A stretch of DNA of 64,000 nucleotides from contig JAEUWP010000366.1 in NCBI GenBank assembly GCA_018524725.1, positions 310,001 to 374,000 on the forward strand, read 5' to 3'. Shown here piece by piece: positions 13,069-24,659 of the stretch. How positions within the stretch are numbered: the stretch's first letter is position 1; each line of letters begins with the position of its first letter. The position numbers were made by a program, and so were the translations under genes. This stretch comes from Podaxis mareebaensis (lineage: Eukaryota; Basidiomycota; Agaricomycetes; Agaricales; Agaricaceae). The notes beneath the pieces are model-generated. The model did not search any database and was not told the origin of the DNA. It worked only from the letters and a program-made list of their open reading frames with translations.

Positions 13069-14302
13069 TCAATCACCAACACTGAACCCCGCCCTGCGGA
13101 ACGCTCTCCGCAGTTGGCCTACAGTCCTTTGTTCCGGGTTCAGTTTCCTATCTTTCGCCATTTTCTCCACATCATCACCGTACTTGTTCACAAGTTTGTG
13201 GAGAAACGCTGCTTCCCCGCCGGATATATGACGGGGACCAACGCCAGATGACGCAAATGACAGAGTGTGTTGGGCAGTTTGAGGGGCAGACATCCGCTCA
13301 AGTACTGTATGTCAAAAATTTGGTCAGACGCAGGTGCATGACACATAGTAAATCTAGATACGAAAATTGCTGCATGCAACTAGTTCCGCGAGGTTAGGCC
13401 AACGGTGCTATTTTTTTTTCTTCCGGGCCGGGAACTGAAGCGGCTTGGCTTTGAGAGATGGACGAATGTTCCACAGGCTTGGAAGAGTGATAATCAAAGT
13501 GCCGCCAATCATGGCCAGGGGCCTCGGGCCAATATCCAAGGTCGAATTTGCGGACCTATCTCAATCGACCAATGAAGTCGACAGATACCGCGTAACCCAA
13601 AAAACCGAAAGGACCACCAATTGGAACGACACTCACCTCCAATAACCGGTTTCCCAATCTCCTCTCGACCATCCTGTTTATGGATACCGCCAATTGTCCA
13701 CTTGGAAAGGGCATCGACGTCAACAGATGGTTCTAGCTGCTCCATATTCATCTCGATGTCCTTCCCGTTCACTGAGGTCTGGTCCTCCTCATTCACTTCT
13801 ATGCTAATGACCTTTCCTGCCTCATCGCGTACGATTCTTCCGAAACCTGGCGGAATTCTGGGCGGGTTTGGTATGGGGAGCTCGTTTGTTTTAGGTTCTG
13901 CCAACTGGAAGTCCTTTTCAGATGGAGGTCCTCGGTCGATTTCGGTCCCTCCTGATGCTGACGGATTGAACGAATGAAGCAGGCCGAGTGTAGCATAACT
14001 AGATTTGGCAATCAGCAGGTTGAATTATTGAGAAACCCCGTGCACTCGGGTGGGAAACCATGCACGCGCAACAGTGAAGAGAGCGCACTTTTGTTTTACT
14101 GTCCTTCGTCTATCCCACGCCTCCTGCAACGCCTTGGGGCCTCGTATAGCTTTGCGAGAATCAAAGTGAACCTCATGAATACTGGTACGAAACAGTCGAC
14201 CTTACGAGGTGTTTTCTTCAGGTTTCGCTTTGCATTTTTGGAATGAGAAACGGGGCGGTGAGACGAGGAGCGCATTCTGCGTCTTTGCCTTGGATTAGCC
14301 AT
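13069..14302 (-). CDS. nop16: Ribosome biogenesis protein Nop16
   Basis: Nop16 is a nucleolar protein of the pre-60S particle. The start at 14302 gives the family's basic N-terminus MANPRQRRRMRSSSHRPVSH followed by SKNAKRNLKKTP. The next exon reads IRGPKALQEAWDRRRTVKQ. The middle exon contains IPNPPRIPPGFGRIVRDEAG, and the last exon contains GGEAAFLHKLVNKYGDDVEK and QRTVGQLRRAFRRAGF, all characteristic Nop16 blocks. The intron before the last exon is about 332 nt (13305-13636), several times longer than other introns in this window. The upstream longer frame starting at 14347 is rejected because the family begins MANPRQR. A GCGATGA motif lies 7 bp upstream of the start and resembles the PAC element of ribosome-biogenesis promoters, though this is weak. 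Confidence 0.93.
13305..13636 (-). other. Unusually long intron of NOP16
   Basis: The donor GTGAGT (13636-13631) and the acceptor ACATACAG (ending 13305) give an intron of about 332 nt that keeps the Nop16 frame (VIGG to VLERMSAPQ). It contains a run of nine or more A residues on the transcribed strand and a GC-rich potential hairpin around 13423-13436. I searched for clear C/D-box signals and found no convincing pair. Confidence 0.7.
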
Positions 14303-15064
14303 GATCTGGCGATGATTTTGTGCATAGTCCTTGGATATTCCACCCAATCACCATCAAAATTATGGCTCACGTGATAATGGCATCTTCCGGCGATGTTTTC
14401 CGGTTGCTTTCTCTGTACCACGAAGTGCTCTCCAAGACTACAACCTGCTCCTCGGCCGTACTTATCTACATCTCTTTCTTTTGCCATGCCACACCTCGCT
14501 TTCAGAGCTCAGACACCTTTGAATGCCACATTGACGGTGTGTTTTGTACGTTTTCAAGAGGCGACGCTGCATCACTGAAATGCTACCTGACCCCCCGCAG
14601 GCTTCAAGGCGGTGGGTTTCCAGTCTGGGTATCTGGGGTGCCAGTGTCGGTGCCGGTGCCTTGTTGGTGCGTTTTAAATACCACTAGTATGTTTACCGAA
14701 CCTCTGATTATCTGCTAGCTTCTTTCTGTCACACCTCTCGTTCGCCGCGAAGTCCTCGTGAAGGTTCCGATTGTGAGTTTATTCTGTCCATTATTTATCT
14801 TTCCACCTCTTCTCACACATTCGGTCAGCTGGGCAATTACTATGAGGATAAAACACCTGCTTCGGACAAGCCTTTCTGATATCCAGCATTCGCTAGACTT
14901 GGATTATCAATGCATATTCCAGAATATAGAGATATCCACAGTGGAATTCTATTTTCAGACCCTTCGGCCTATAATAAAGGATCCCTTGCCTAAGATATAT
15001 TCTCAATCTGTGCTGCACCACCGGTCAAAAAAGTCCACCGAAAGAACTTCCTTTCGCTCAGCTC
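14303..15064. other. Intergenic region, no supported gene
   Basis: About 760 bp between NOP16 and the HAD hydrolase, both on the minus strand. A 132-codon plus-strand frame at 14320-14718 overlaps two other open frames and shows no recognisable motif, so it is not called. Confidence 0.5.
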
Positions 15065-16314
15065 CTACAGCCTCGGTCGTTTGTCTGCAGGTGCAGAACT
15101 AATAAGATCTATTCCAAGCTTGGCGCCGAGCTTCTTCACCGCATCCAGTGTTCCTCCGATGGGTACACCTATGATGAGTGCAAGTCAATATAAGCCTTGT
15201 ATCTGTGTTTCGAGACTGACGGATGGCGTCCATGCCTAACTGTTTTGCCGCCTTCAGGTTTCTAATAAAGAGATGAAGCATCAATCACGTAGAAACTCTG
15301 CTCGGGTATGGCTTACATGCCAATGTCGTCCAAGAAAATAACTTCGTGGGGTTTCACGTTATTCCTGGAACATGCCGTGAGATAGAACTCGGGCTCAGGC
15401 TTCCTATACTTGGATCACTATCATCGTCCATGCGGTAGGTAATATGGATCTCACCGCATCCCAAGCGTGCTGCTATCACAAAAGTCGTCAAAGAGATCAA
15501 GGAGGTGTTTTGGAGTTGCACCCTCACTCCATCCTAGAAACTCACGCTCCTCTTGTGGAACATCTACCTTTTGAAAGTTGTTCGTTAATGCAATAACTTT
15601 CCATTTGCGAGTTTCTGCCTAACCATCAGGGTTACGCTCATGCGGCATCATAGATACTCCATACCTCGAATGCGCAGGATTGCTTCTCGGACATACGGGT
15701 CATATGCCTGAGCTTCGCGCATCATGGTCCCAAATAACTGGGAAAAAGACAGTCAATACTCCTCTTTTTCAGTGATGCGACTGGCAATCACCTCTCTACC
15801 ATCAATATTGAGCTTTTCTGGAAGAGGGGGACAAGCTGGTAGATAACCATGTTAGCCATCCAGAAGATATCGCAATTCAGGTTCTTACGGAACCCTTTCT
15901 TTGCACAATACACTTTGTACCTAGATCCTTATTTCTTAGACAGGAAAATGCAAGTTTTTGGAAGCCTCACCACTGGTTACCACTTTCTGCGTCAGATAGA
16001 TCACGACTGAATTCCCCGTAAAATTCAGCAAAGGGCAGTTCTCCACGCTCGAACCTCTGCCACGCTCCCTGTGGGCCGCGCCCGACTCTGTCATTTGACC
16101 AATTAGTGACAACACCGTCATCTAGTAAGGTGGTACTGACATTGAGCAGTTCAGATAATTTGGCGGGAGACCATACTTCTTCTCGTACGCAGCAATGCCA
16201 ATGAAAGGGCTACGGAGTACAACACCTCCAATCTAGGTATTCGACATTAACTGTGAACGTAGAGTGGACACGCCGACGTACGTCGAAGATGACAGCCTTG
16301 ATGTGTGTAGACAT
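15065..16314 (-). CDS. HAD-superfamily hydrolase, epoxide-hydrolase N-domain-like
   Basis: Spliced reading from ATG 16314 begins MSTHIKAVIFDIGGVVLRSP. This is HAD motif I with the nucleophilic Asp; the position of the usual second Asp is Gly (DIGG), as in the subgroup related to the N-terminal domain of soluble epoxide hydrolases and ACAD10. Further exons give AYEKKYGLPPNYLN and a cap-region block ERGELPFAEFYGEFSRDL. Near the end come KPEPEFYLTACSRNNVKP, HEVIFLDDIG (motif IV acidic pair), NLKAAKQLGMDAIR and VPIGGTLDAVKKLGAKLGID. The stop is at 15065-15067. Many small introns break the gene so that no single frame shows it. The likely reaction is phosphate-ester hydrolysis, but the substrate is unknown. 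The loss of the second Asp of motif I makes phosphatase activity less certain. Confidence 0.82.
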
Positions 16315-16724
16315 AAACCTCTGGAATTGTCTTGAGGAACAGGAATGCGTTATGATGAGGAGCGATTGATGAAAGAGACCCAATGTGTGAGCCGCCTCCA
16401 ATGAGTTGAGTAATTGGCCAGATTCGTTTATCTTTCAGTGGTCGGTACTGCGAGTGTTGACAATGCGATCCGGGGTAAAAGCAAACACTTTAGAATTCGA
16501 TAACGCCCAACCACCGGTTGGCCGACGCAGTCATGCGGTGAACGAGAGACCTAAGTAGCCGGTCGAGACCACGTGATACCGATCTTCGGCCCGATACGTC
16601 GGCGGAGTCGGGAGAGCCTCCACCATTAACTCCCCTCTCCTATTAGGGTCGGACCCTTCGTTCGGACACCAGTTGATACTTACGCTTGCTTGTCCAGTTT
16701 CCGACAACTCAGTCTGGAACTTAG

Positions 16725-16746
16725 TAGGAACCGATAGGAACCGATA
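16725..16746. repeat. Two-copy tandem of TAGGAACCGA
   Basis: The 10-bp unit TAGGAACCGA is repeated twice in tandem (16725-16744), followed by TA. It lies about 410 bp upstream of the HAD hydrolase start. It could be a paired binding site or a chance duplication. Confidence 0.5.
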
Positions 16747-17270
16747 CCATCTCTGACATTAGGATTTGCCTGCGAGCCTTTCTTTCGCGAGTTCATCAGT
16801 GTTCTCCGCAATCAACCTTTGAGCTTACCATGTGTATAGTTACGTTGATTGCATCAGACTCGGGTACTCAACATTGTCGATCCGAAACCGGCGCCCCAAA
16901 GTCTGTCAAAATTTCTCGTCCTCAAATAATTTTACAGATCCCGTTGGAGGTCGAACTAGGTCAAAAGCCAATTCCAGTCCTGGTGCCACTCGTGCATTCT
17001 CATTGCGGCCCTGCTCCATTGCCGCTCGCTTGTTCTACATCATCCAATCAAACCATACTGGGCAACTTTCTCAACTTCGATTTGCCGTCCTCTCTCCGTG
17101 TGATTGGTGGTCTTACATATACAACATCGCCGAACAGGAACACCAGCCATAGTGATCGCAACGGGACACCATATGAAGTACTTCACCCGCAGATGAACCA
17201 AGGGCTTCAACAGATTCCGCGCGGCCGATAACATCCTCCGTTGGGGTTTCGTGCAGGCACCGGTGCTTAA

Positions 17271-17602
17271 GGGGAATTCAATAAGCGATCTACTTTCAAA
17301 AAGTATGTTACCTATGATGTAGGTGACAACCCGAGACGGTACCCTCGTTTATTGGGCGATTTTCCCGGCATTGAAGCCACCAAACCGGTCAAGACAACCA
17401 TGTGCGTAACTTCTCTGTTGGCATCATTTAGAACTTCAACATTGGAATGGCTCGAAGATTGAATAAGATATTCCTCCAGGAGATATTCCCGTCAAGTGTT
17501 GACACTGACGGAAGGGTATGGGTCTCCCCCGTCCAGGGTTTCCTAGCTTCAGGAGGCATCTTTTCTTCAGGGCCGGGATTCACGCGCAATCCGGAAACCT
17601 GA
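17271..17602 (+). CDS. Tentative orphan coding exons
   Basis: Two adjacent plus-strand frames have protein-like composition. The first reads GEFNKRSTFKKYVTYDVGDN and PRRYPRLLGDFPGIEATKP (17271-17400). The second, after a possible intron, reads NFNIGMARRLNKIFLQEIFP and VDTDGRVWVSPVQGFLASGG and ends at a TGA at 17600-17602. A phase-compatible intron can be drawn (GTCAAG...TTTAG, about 48 nt), but its donor is weak, and the better donor nearby would make an intron of only 30 nt. I recognise no family. This may be the end of an orphan gene starting near 16830, or chance. Confidence 0.22.
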
Positions 17603-17973
17603 GTGCCAATCATAACCCAACTTGCAGTTACACCTCCTTACCCGGTCTATCTCTCTTTTGCATAGGTGAATCTCAACCCTTGAAATCGTGGCTTCTTGGC
17701 TCTCATTCCCGGATTCATCACGCCGAGTTCTGCCTCCGCCTACATATCGGAGCAACCCGATATTATACCAATCCAGAGCTTCACACATTCATCTTTACCG
17801 AGTACTGGTTAAACCAGAAGCCCAGGTATGGACACGCTCCTGTCTGAGGTGGTGAAGTCTCCACACCCATGTCTAGCTTGCATTCCACCTGCCTATCTCT
17901 GTCTTCGGCTGCCCTCAAAAATAACCCAACGATAGCTTGTAAGACTATCGAGTCACGGACCCTGTTGGGCTAG

Positions 17974-18366
17974 CTAGGGGATGGCTTCTGGGTCCGATGG
18001 AGTTCCTTGTTGCTGGCTCCTCTCTAGCGGTCCTACGTCTCTGGACATGTGTCCATAAACTCCCTTCAGCTGATGGGCCACAATGGAATGCTGAACTTGC
18101 CGCATACTACCCGCCAGCCACTTCTGGAAAACTGTTGGAGGTGCGAAGAGAATATGCGAGCTGGTTGTTCTGAGGAAAACCGCTACCACGCGGTTCTTTG
18201 AATCATACACACTCATGGTGCCTCAGCGCCTTCCGATGACATCCACTCACTGGTCGCAATGCAGCTTCGATGATGTCCTGCAAGAAGCCAACCTGCCCCG
18301 GTACCGTTTCTAGGATCGAGTGGTGAAGGAGCCGATTTTCGAGGGAAACTCGCTTCCCGTCTAGGA
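17974..18366 (-). CDS. Tentative hypothetical protein or gene remnant
   Basis: An 80-codon frame starts at ATG 18216 in a good context (CACCATGA) and reads MSVYDSKNRVVAVFLRTTSS, then HILFAPPTVFQKWLAGSM, ending at 17974. Just upstream (18251-18366), another open block reads VLDGKRVSLENRLLHHSILE and QVGFLQDIIEAALRP. It ends at a good donor (GTGAGT), but no clean acceptor joins it to the second block at usual intron size. Both blocks look protein-like, yet I know no family with these features. This could be a small gene or a broken one. Confidence 0.25.
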
Positions 18367-19799
18367 CAGGTGGTCAATTTATAAGTCCCTATATATTTCT
18401 TTTTATCTCTCTTTCTGGTGCTCTAACTAGTATTTAGTTTCGGTTTTGGCCAACTAGCGCAGGATTGGTGTCAGCATATTGTTAGCGGCAAGGTAGACAA
18501 CGCTATCGCGCGGTATGTGATTACGTCTGTGGTTAGTGCCCCCCCCACCGCGCCTCTTGGGCGCGTCCGGGACCTTGCGAACCAAGCGTAGACGAAGGTC
18601 TTTTATCAAATTTGTTTCGTCGTTGACCTGAGGCGTTTATCTCGTAAATTCCTCCAGTCGCATATTATGCACTATATACTACCAGCTTATGGTCAGCACG
18701 TCCATCTTCCCGACTTTTTCTAGTTTAACATGGGGGATTGCTCTTTCGAGTGATCACAGTGGATCCAGCTCCATGTAAGAATCCGGTGATGGGGCTGTTT
18801 CCCCTTTGAAAGTTTTTGTGGAAAATCCTGACAATAAATCCAAGGCTCATCACGCTACCTCCTTGAAAACCTGGAAGAAGCAGGACATACGTCAGCAACT
18901 TTGCCAGTCAACTGGCGGATCCGCAGCAAGGCTTTGACCTTCAGTGATATAAAACAGTATAAAATAGAGATATCCAACCGACCCTGAATTTCCCAATAAG
19001 TCTAGATGCATCCCAAGCAGAATTCCCATGAACTCCGTAGTGGCCCAGTTTGAGAGGGAAGATAAATCTGCAGGATCTTGCGTTTGGCACGATGGACACG
19101 CAACTGTACAGGATCAACATGGCACGATGGACAGTTGCCATCGACTTTTGGTACTTTGATAGAACTTGGCACATATAGATGACATTCACCCACGATTTTG
19201 TCGAAAAAGAAGACGTGTTGCTTACATATACTTCGACGCCTTTGCCTTGTTTCCCACCCAGACTGATGGTAAGTTATGGATGCCTGCCTAACCTGGTGCA
19301 CCAAAGTGAAATGAAATATCGGTGAATGATGTCGTAAGCAGTGCCGGGCTTTGCTAACGGCAGCTTCTTGAGAACAATTTGAAGGAAAGCATAGGACGTG
19401 GGCTCTCCGCGGCGGGAAAATAGGGGACAGGATAGCGCACATGTGCTCACTGCGACTAGCTTGAACATTAGACAAAATTATCCTGCTCACCCCATCACCC
19501 CGGTCCGGCCGAGCGCTAAAGACAACAAAACCAAGATATCAGTTGCACCCACTTGCCGCGCGTTATCTCTGAGCGGAAAATAGAGTATCTAAATAGGTTT
19601 GCACTTCAGGGAAGTTTCATCAGCACTGGGTGAGACGAACGCGATGCAAGAACCCTCACTGCCTCTCATCGCAGAGACACAGCCACATTCGTCACCGACC
19701 AGCTCCGTCCGGCAGACTTATTTATCGCTGCGGGCGTTCCTGCTCTGGGCCCCTGCGCCTTGAACCTTCACTACTTTCATCCCTAATACGCAGTTGAAC

Positions 19800-20865
19800 A
19801 TGTACGGGAGAAACTACTCGCAACACGGCTCGAACTATGGTGGCTACAGACAAAGTTATCAAGCACCGCCACCACCTCCCAAAGGCTACAGTGTGCCGCA
19901 GGGAGTGCCTGCATGGCAAGGTCCGCCTCAACCACCCCCAGGGGCCGACCCGCAACTCTGGCAATGGTTTACTGCAGTAGATGCTGATCGGTCGGGCGCT
20001 ATTACAGTCCAGGAACTGCAATCGGCTCTGCTGAATGGTACGTCTGCCGTGCAACCACTTGATAGATATGCACGCTTTAATCATTGTCTGTTCTTAGGAA
20101 ACTGGACAAGTTAGTGTTGTTACTCGCCTCTCCGAGTTCATACGTGTTGTTTATCTTCGAAACAGGATTCGATCTTGATACAGTGAAGATGCTTATGTCA
20201 ATATTTGTATGTCCACCTGTCAACCCCGTTGTGGGGTAAAAGCGATATGACTCTGACCTCCGCCCCAGGACACCGACCGAAGCGGCACGATCAGCTTCGC
20301 GGGTACGATCATCTCTCGTGCGACAATGAAAAGCAAGCTTGCTAATCCAGTCCTCACAATAGAATTTGCTGGCCTATGGAAGTATATTTCGGATTGGCAA
20401 AATGTCTTTCGTCATTTTGACCGAGATCGCTCTGGTTCCATTGAGGGACGCGAATTGGCCGAAGCGTTGCATAGTTTCGGTTACAAGTTATCGCCTCCCC
20501 TCCTGACTCTTATTGAACAGAAATACGGTGAGACATATGTCTTCCGAGAAAAGATAGTTGATAGAGAACCATAAACAGCTTCAGAGCCTACAAGTGGTTA
20601 TGGTCCTCCACCTGGAATTACCTTTGACCGCTTCGTCAGAGCTTGTGTTGTTGTCAAAACTTTGACAGAAGCTTTTCAACGGTTTGTATTGATCGATTGA
20701 CATATCCTCATCTTACTCATAATATGCGTCAGGTATGATACTGACCGTGATGGCTGGGTTCAGTTGAATTATGAGCAATTTATGACAGTAGGAACCTAGC
20801 TATTCCCTTCATCAACGCCAGGCTGAGAGTTTTTTCTTTACTAGATCGTATTGGGTGCACCTTGA
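19800..20865 (+). CDS. Penta-EF-hand calcium-binding protein (ALG-2/Pef1-like)
   Basis: The protein begins MYGRNYSQHGSNYGGYRQSY with a Gly/Tyr/Pro-rich N-terminus containing APPPPPKGYSVPQG. This is typical of the penta-EF-hand family (ALG-2, peflin, yeast Pef1). Spliced exons then give EF-hand loops DADRSGAITVQEL, DTDRSGTISF, FDRDRSGSIEGRELAEAL and YDTDRDGWVQLNYEQF. The C-terminus ends IVLGAP (stop 20863-20865), where the fifth, degenerate hand forms the dimer interface. Five short introns are visible, and the phases match at each junction I checked. Such proteins bind membranes or partner proteins in response to calcium, for instance in polarity, cation homeostasis and ER-export pathways. 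The first three loops keep the Asp residues needed for calcium. Confidence 0.9.
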
Positions 20866-21435
20866 AGCCCGAAGCTCGAAGAGTGGCCGTCTATCTAAGA
20901 ACTGTAGAGTATTCTGTGTTCTTGTTGGTTATTCTATCGCCCTCGTTAATCCCGACCGTGCATCAACTCAATGAGAGTGCAAAATCCAAGACTGTCTTGG
21001 TCATGACAGGTTCCATGTTGTTGATAATCGGCAGGAGACGGCCTATTGGGCAACAGTATGCAGTGTGACGTGGTCATGAGACGGCGCGCAAGGACTGCTG
21101 ATTTGACAGGCGATGTATCGTGGGTGGATGGCATTTGTGGGACAGGTTTTAGCCCTCCCAAGAGCGAATCCTTGGGTGAGGAGTTCTCTCGCCATGGCAG
21201 TGAGTACACAGGCGCAAATGCTATTTGGAGACAACTTGTGGCTTTATAGATAGACACGTAGTCGTACACGCGAGTCTAACAATGCTCGGACTTATGTCTC
21301 AACCTGTGAGACGGACTTATTGTTTACCGGATGTTTTCGAAAATTCACGTGGCAAGAACCGGGGATTAACATTAACAACTGCGCTTCACCACTGCTTCAC
21401 TCAACCCGACCTTCCTTTAGTCGTCCACCATCTGA
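20866..21435. other. Intergenic region between PEF and acyl-CoA synthetase genes
   Basis: About 570 bp with no supported gene; it should contain the 3' end of the penta-EF-hand gene and the promoter of the acyl-CoA synthetase. Short overlapping frames on both strands near 21046-21269 show no domain. Confidence 0.5.
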
Positions 21436-24270
21436 ATGCCTCTCAACACAGAGAAAATCGTGAATTGGCCCGCCACCGTCCCTTTCGATAAACAGTCTGT
21501 TCCCGTTCCTGGTACTAAGCGCCCTGGACAAACAGGTGAAGTCACTTCGGTTAAGTCGTTAAAGCATATCCACTAACACAGTTTACTTCAGCTCATTATC
21601 GCAATGGTGTGGGATGCGAATATTATTTCGTGGGCCGCAATCTCATGCTTCCTTTCCAGGCTTATGGGGCCTCCTTGACGAGAATACCCCAAACCGTCTC
21701 CTGACGTTGGACCAAGTGTTCGACGACGGATTGAAGGTCGGCCGGGGACGCCAGTTCTTGGGTTACCGCCCCGTCGTCTCGACGGACCCGCTCAAGTTTG
21801 CGGACCGCTATGAATGGCTCACCTGGGACGAAGTTGACAATCGAAGGAAATACATTGGTAGTGCCCTCCATAGCCTATTCCAGAAGGGTGAAGTAGGAGG
21901 TGGCGAGTATGAGACTGTTGGTATCTGGGCTGCGAATCGTCCAGGTTTGTCTTACTTGCACATGCTACAACAAAGTTCATCTGATGTGTTGCCACAGAAT
22001 GGCAGATCCTCGACATTGCCATGCAAACCTACAACAAGGTTTCTGTCAGTTTGTATGACACCCTAGGCAAAGATGCAGTTGGTAAAGTTCCTACGTTGTA
22101 CCTTTTCAGATTCAAGGGATTCGACTGACTTTCTTTCTTCCAGAATACATGTAATGTCATTTCATTACGTATCGGAGAATGTCTCCTCATGTCTGATTTT
22201 CAGCATCAACCACGCTCATACCACTGTCGTATTCTCGACTTCTGATCATATCTCCACTCTCCTTAAACTTGCTTCAAAAACCCCTTGCGTTAAATTGATT
22301 GTTATCATTGACACAATTCCTCCGCAATCTGCCAAACTCTTCGCAGAATGGGGTCAGTCCGTGGGCATTAGGATCCAGGAACTTCATGAGCGTGCGTCAC
22401 TCGTTTTCGCAAATGCTGTACATCAGATTAACATTGCTCCAGTTGAAGCCTATGGCAAAGCCAACCTGATTGCGCCTATCAAACCTACACCCGACACTAT
22501 CGCCACCATTTGTTACACCTCTGTAAGTGATTGATACTATCCGCCCTCAAAGTCCATAAGTTGCTCATCTTGTTCATAGGGAACTACCAGTGCCCCCAAA
22601 GGTAAATAGTATGTCGATTCCAGATTGTGGAGCTAAGGTTGGTCTAGGCGCTATACTGAGGCACAAGACGCTTGCTATGGCCACCTGTTCCAACTTGTAT
22701 GGCCTGGAACTCCCGGACGATGGCATCCTCATGTCTTATTTGCCATTGGCACATATCTATGAGGTCGGTGTTGATTATCCCTCGTGAAACAGAATTTCAT
22801 CATATGTTTTATAGCGTATTTGTGAGCTTTGTACGATTGCTGTTGGAGGTCGTATTGGATACTTCACCGGGGATCCTCTCCGTCTCCTCGAGGATGCTCA
22901 GCTTCTCAAGCCCAACTTCTTCCCTTCCGTTCCTCGTGTCCTAAACCGTATATATCAAGCTGCTATGACTGCAGGCAATGTCCCTGGTCTCAAGGGTAAA
23001 ATTTTCAAAAAGGCCGTCGATACCAAACTCGAGAAGCTTCATACAACCGGTGAAGTTACCCATCCTCTTTGGGATAGAATTGTCTTCCGCAAAGTTGGTA
23101 TCCCAGTTTCATCCAACCCTGGCTGTCTAACGGTGTTTTCCAGATTCAGAATGTCCTTGGCGGTCAGATTCAGCTTGTTACAAGCGGTTCGGCACCTATT
23201 AGCGCTGAAGTTATGGATTTCCTAAAGATTGCACTTGCGTGTGAGGTCGACGAAGGTACGTAAATAACAAAGCTTAGATTTCTCCCGGTATCAACGCTTC
23301 TCTTGCAGGGTACGGAAACTTCATGCTGGTGGCAGGTCCCTGAATAACTGACAAATATTTTTACCTAGTTATGGTATGACCGAAACTGCTGCCGCTTGCA
23401 CGAAATCTTGGCCGGGTGATACCACTGCCAGTGGTACAGTTGGTCCCCCTCAGCCTGTCAACGAGGTCAAACTCGTGGATGTCCCTGCCATGGGCTACAC
23501 GTCCGAGGACAAGCCTAACCCTCGTGGTGAACTTTGCGTCCGTGGCATGAACGTCTTCACTGAGTATTACAAGGGTATGTCATTGCAAAACTTACGAGTC
23601 AGAGGACGAACTGACCGCTTTGCTCTCCCTCAGATCCGAAGAACACCAAGGAGGCCCTGGATGAAGAAGGCTGGCTCCACACTGGCGACGTTGCCGAGAT
23701 CGATTCGGTCGGTCGTGTTAAGATCATCGATCGTGTCAAGAATATCATGAAGCTCGCCCAAGGCGAATACGTTGCTCTTGAGAAGATTGAGAATCTGTTT
23801 AGCTCCAACCCCCTCATTGCACAGATTTACGTGCATGGCGACTCGCTCCAGTCGTACCTTCTCGCTGTTGTCATCCCTGACCCCATCCTCCTTGCTGGGA
23901 TCGCTTCGCGGATTCTTGGGAGGAAGATCACCCCAGAAGATCAAACTGGTTTGGCCGAGGCTATCAGGGATTCTCGTGTAAATGCTCATGTTTTGGGCGA
24001 GCTCACCAAGGACGGTCAGAAGTATGGTTTGAAGGGGTATGTTGCTATCTATATCTTTCCCTTGTGAAAAAGGTTAGCTGACTTGTTCGCTGCAGATTCG
24101 AGATGATCAAGCGCATCCACCTTTCCCTTACGCCTTTCAGCGTCGAGAATGGCACCCTCACGCCCACTATGAAGATCAAGCGCAAGGACGCGGCCAAGCT
24201 CTACCAAGCTGAGCTCGACGCTCTTTATGCCCTTGGTGAGCCCACGGCTAGTGCTGCTATCAAGCTCTAG
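21436..24270 (+). CDS. Long-chain fatty-acid-CoA ligase (acyl-CoA synthetase)
   Basis: This enzyme activates fatty acids with ATP and CoA, by way of an acyl-AMP. The protein starts [20 protein letters not shown] at 21436. Further blocks are [39 protein letters not shown] and the AMP-binding signature [12 protein letters not shown], which is interrupted by an intron after YTS. Later come [35 protein letters not shown], the adenylate-binding [12 protein letters not shown] and [20 protein letters not shown]. The C-terminal domain has the catalytic-lysine region [17 protein letters not shown]. The stop is at 24268-24270. The peptide lacks a C-terminal SKL, ending TASAAIKL, so peroxisomal targeting by PTS1 is not evident; it resembles the Faa1/Faa4 or LACS class on ER and lipid droplets. 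About ten short introns are visible. The exact paralogue class cannot be set by eye. Confidence 0.93.
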
Positions 24271-24659
24271 GCGAACGAGGGCAGCGTTTGATTGGAAGTG
24301 GAAGTCTTCGTCTGTGGATTTTGAAGACGGTTTAACGCAGGTCGTGATAAGTTGCTTTTGATGGGTTCGATTGATGTAGCGCTAGAGACGTGAAGATAGT
24401 GTTTAGACGTTATCTTCCGTTGATATACCCTATGGTGTATCCTTAGGCTACTTTTTTATGATCGTACTATGATATGGTGGTTGTGACGTCCGGAAGCTGA
24501 TATACTGAGACTAGAAATAGTGAAGGGCCCCTATTCGAAACTGGCTAGGGAGCTGATGCAGCGCACTAAACAATGACTATACTATTACTACAATAAACAC
24601 ATGAAGGATACGCGAGGAGACTATGCTGGATATCGAGGGGGCTATGCCAGATATTCGAT
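24271..24659. other. Convergent 3' intergenic region
   Basis: About 390 bp between the stop codons of the acyl-CoA synthetase (plus) and the first MFS transporter (minus). It contains only 3' untranslated sequence and no supported gene. Confidence 0.5.

Larger units (their letters stand above)
16315..19799. other. Long region with only tentative coding blocks
   Basis: About 3.5 kb between the HAD hydrolase and the penta-EF-hand gene. It contains a CACGTG E-box-like site (16570-16575), a small tandem repeat, two overlapping open plus-strand frames (16830-17231), the two tentative coding blocks listed separately, and an open minus-strand frame at 19002-19490. None matches a family I know. The region may hold an orphan gene or decayed sequence. 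Confidence 0.5.

Noticed and set aside
14309..14315. GCGATGA, a PAC-like ribosome-biogenesis promoter motif near NOP16
   Set aside because: Seven bases lying only 7 bp from the ATG, with no clear RRPE partner; noted in the gene entry but too weak to call.
14320..14718. 132-codon plus-strand frame between NOP16 and the HAD gene
   Set aside because: It overlaps two other open frames, begins inside the NOP16 promoter and has no recognisable motif.
16830..17234. Overlapping plus and minus frames (133, 106 and 64 codons)
   Set aside because: Three frames are open over the same stretch, so openness is not informative. The minus frame starting MLSAARNLLKPLVHL looks like a presequence but has no continuation that I can follow.
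19002..19490. 162-codon minus-strand frame with a possible signal peptide (MFKLVAVSTCALSCPLFS in another frame)
   Set aside because: The two alternative frames do not join by normal introns, and the CPSCH motif stands alone; no family recognised.
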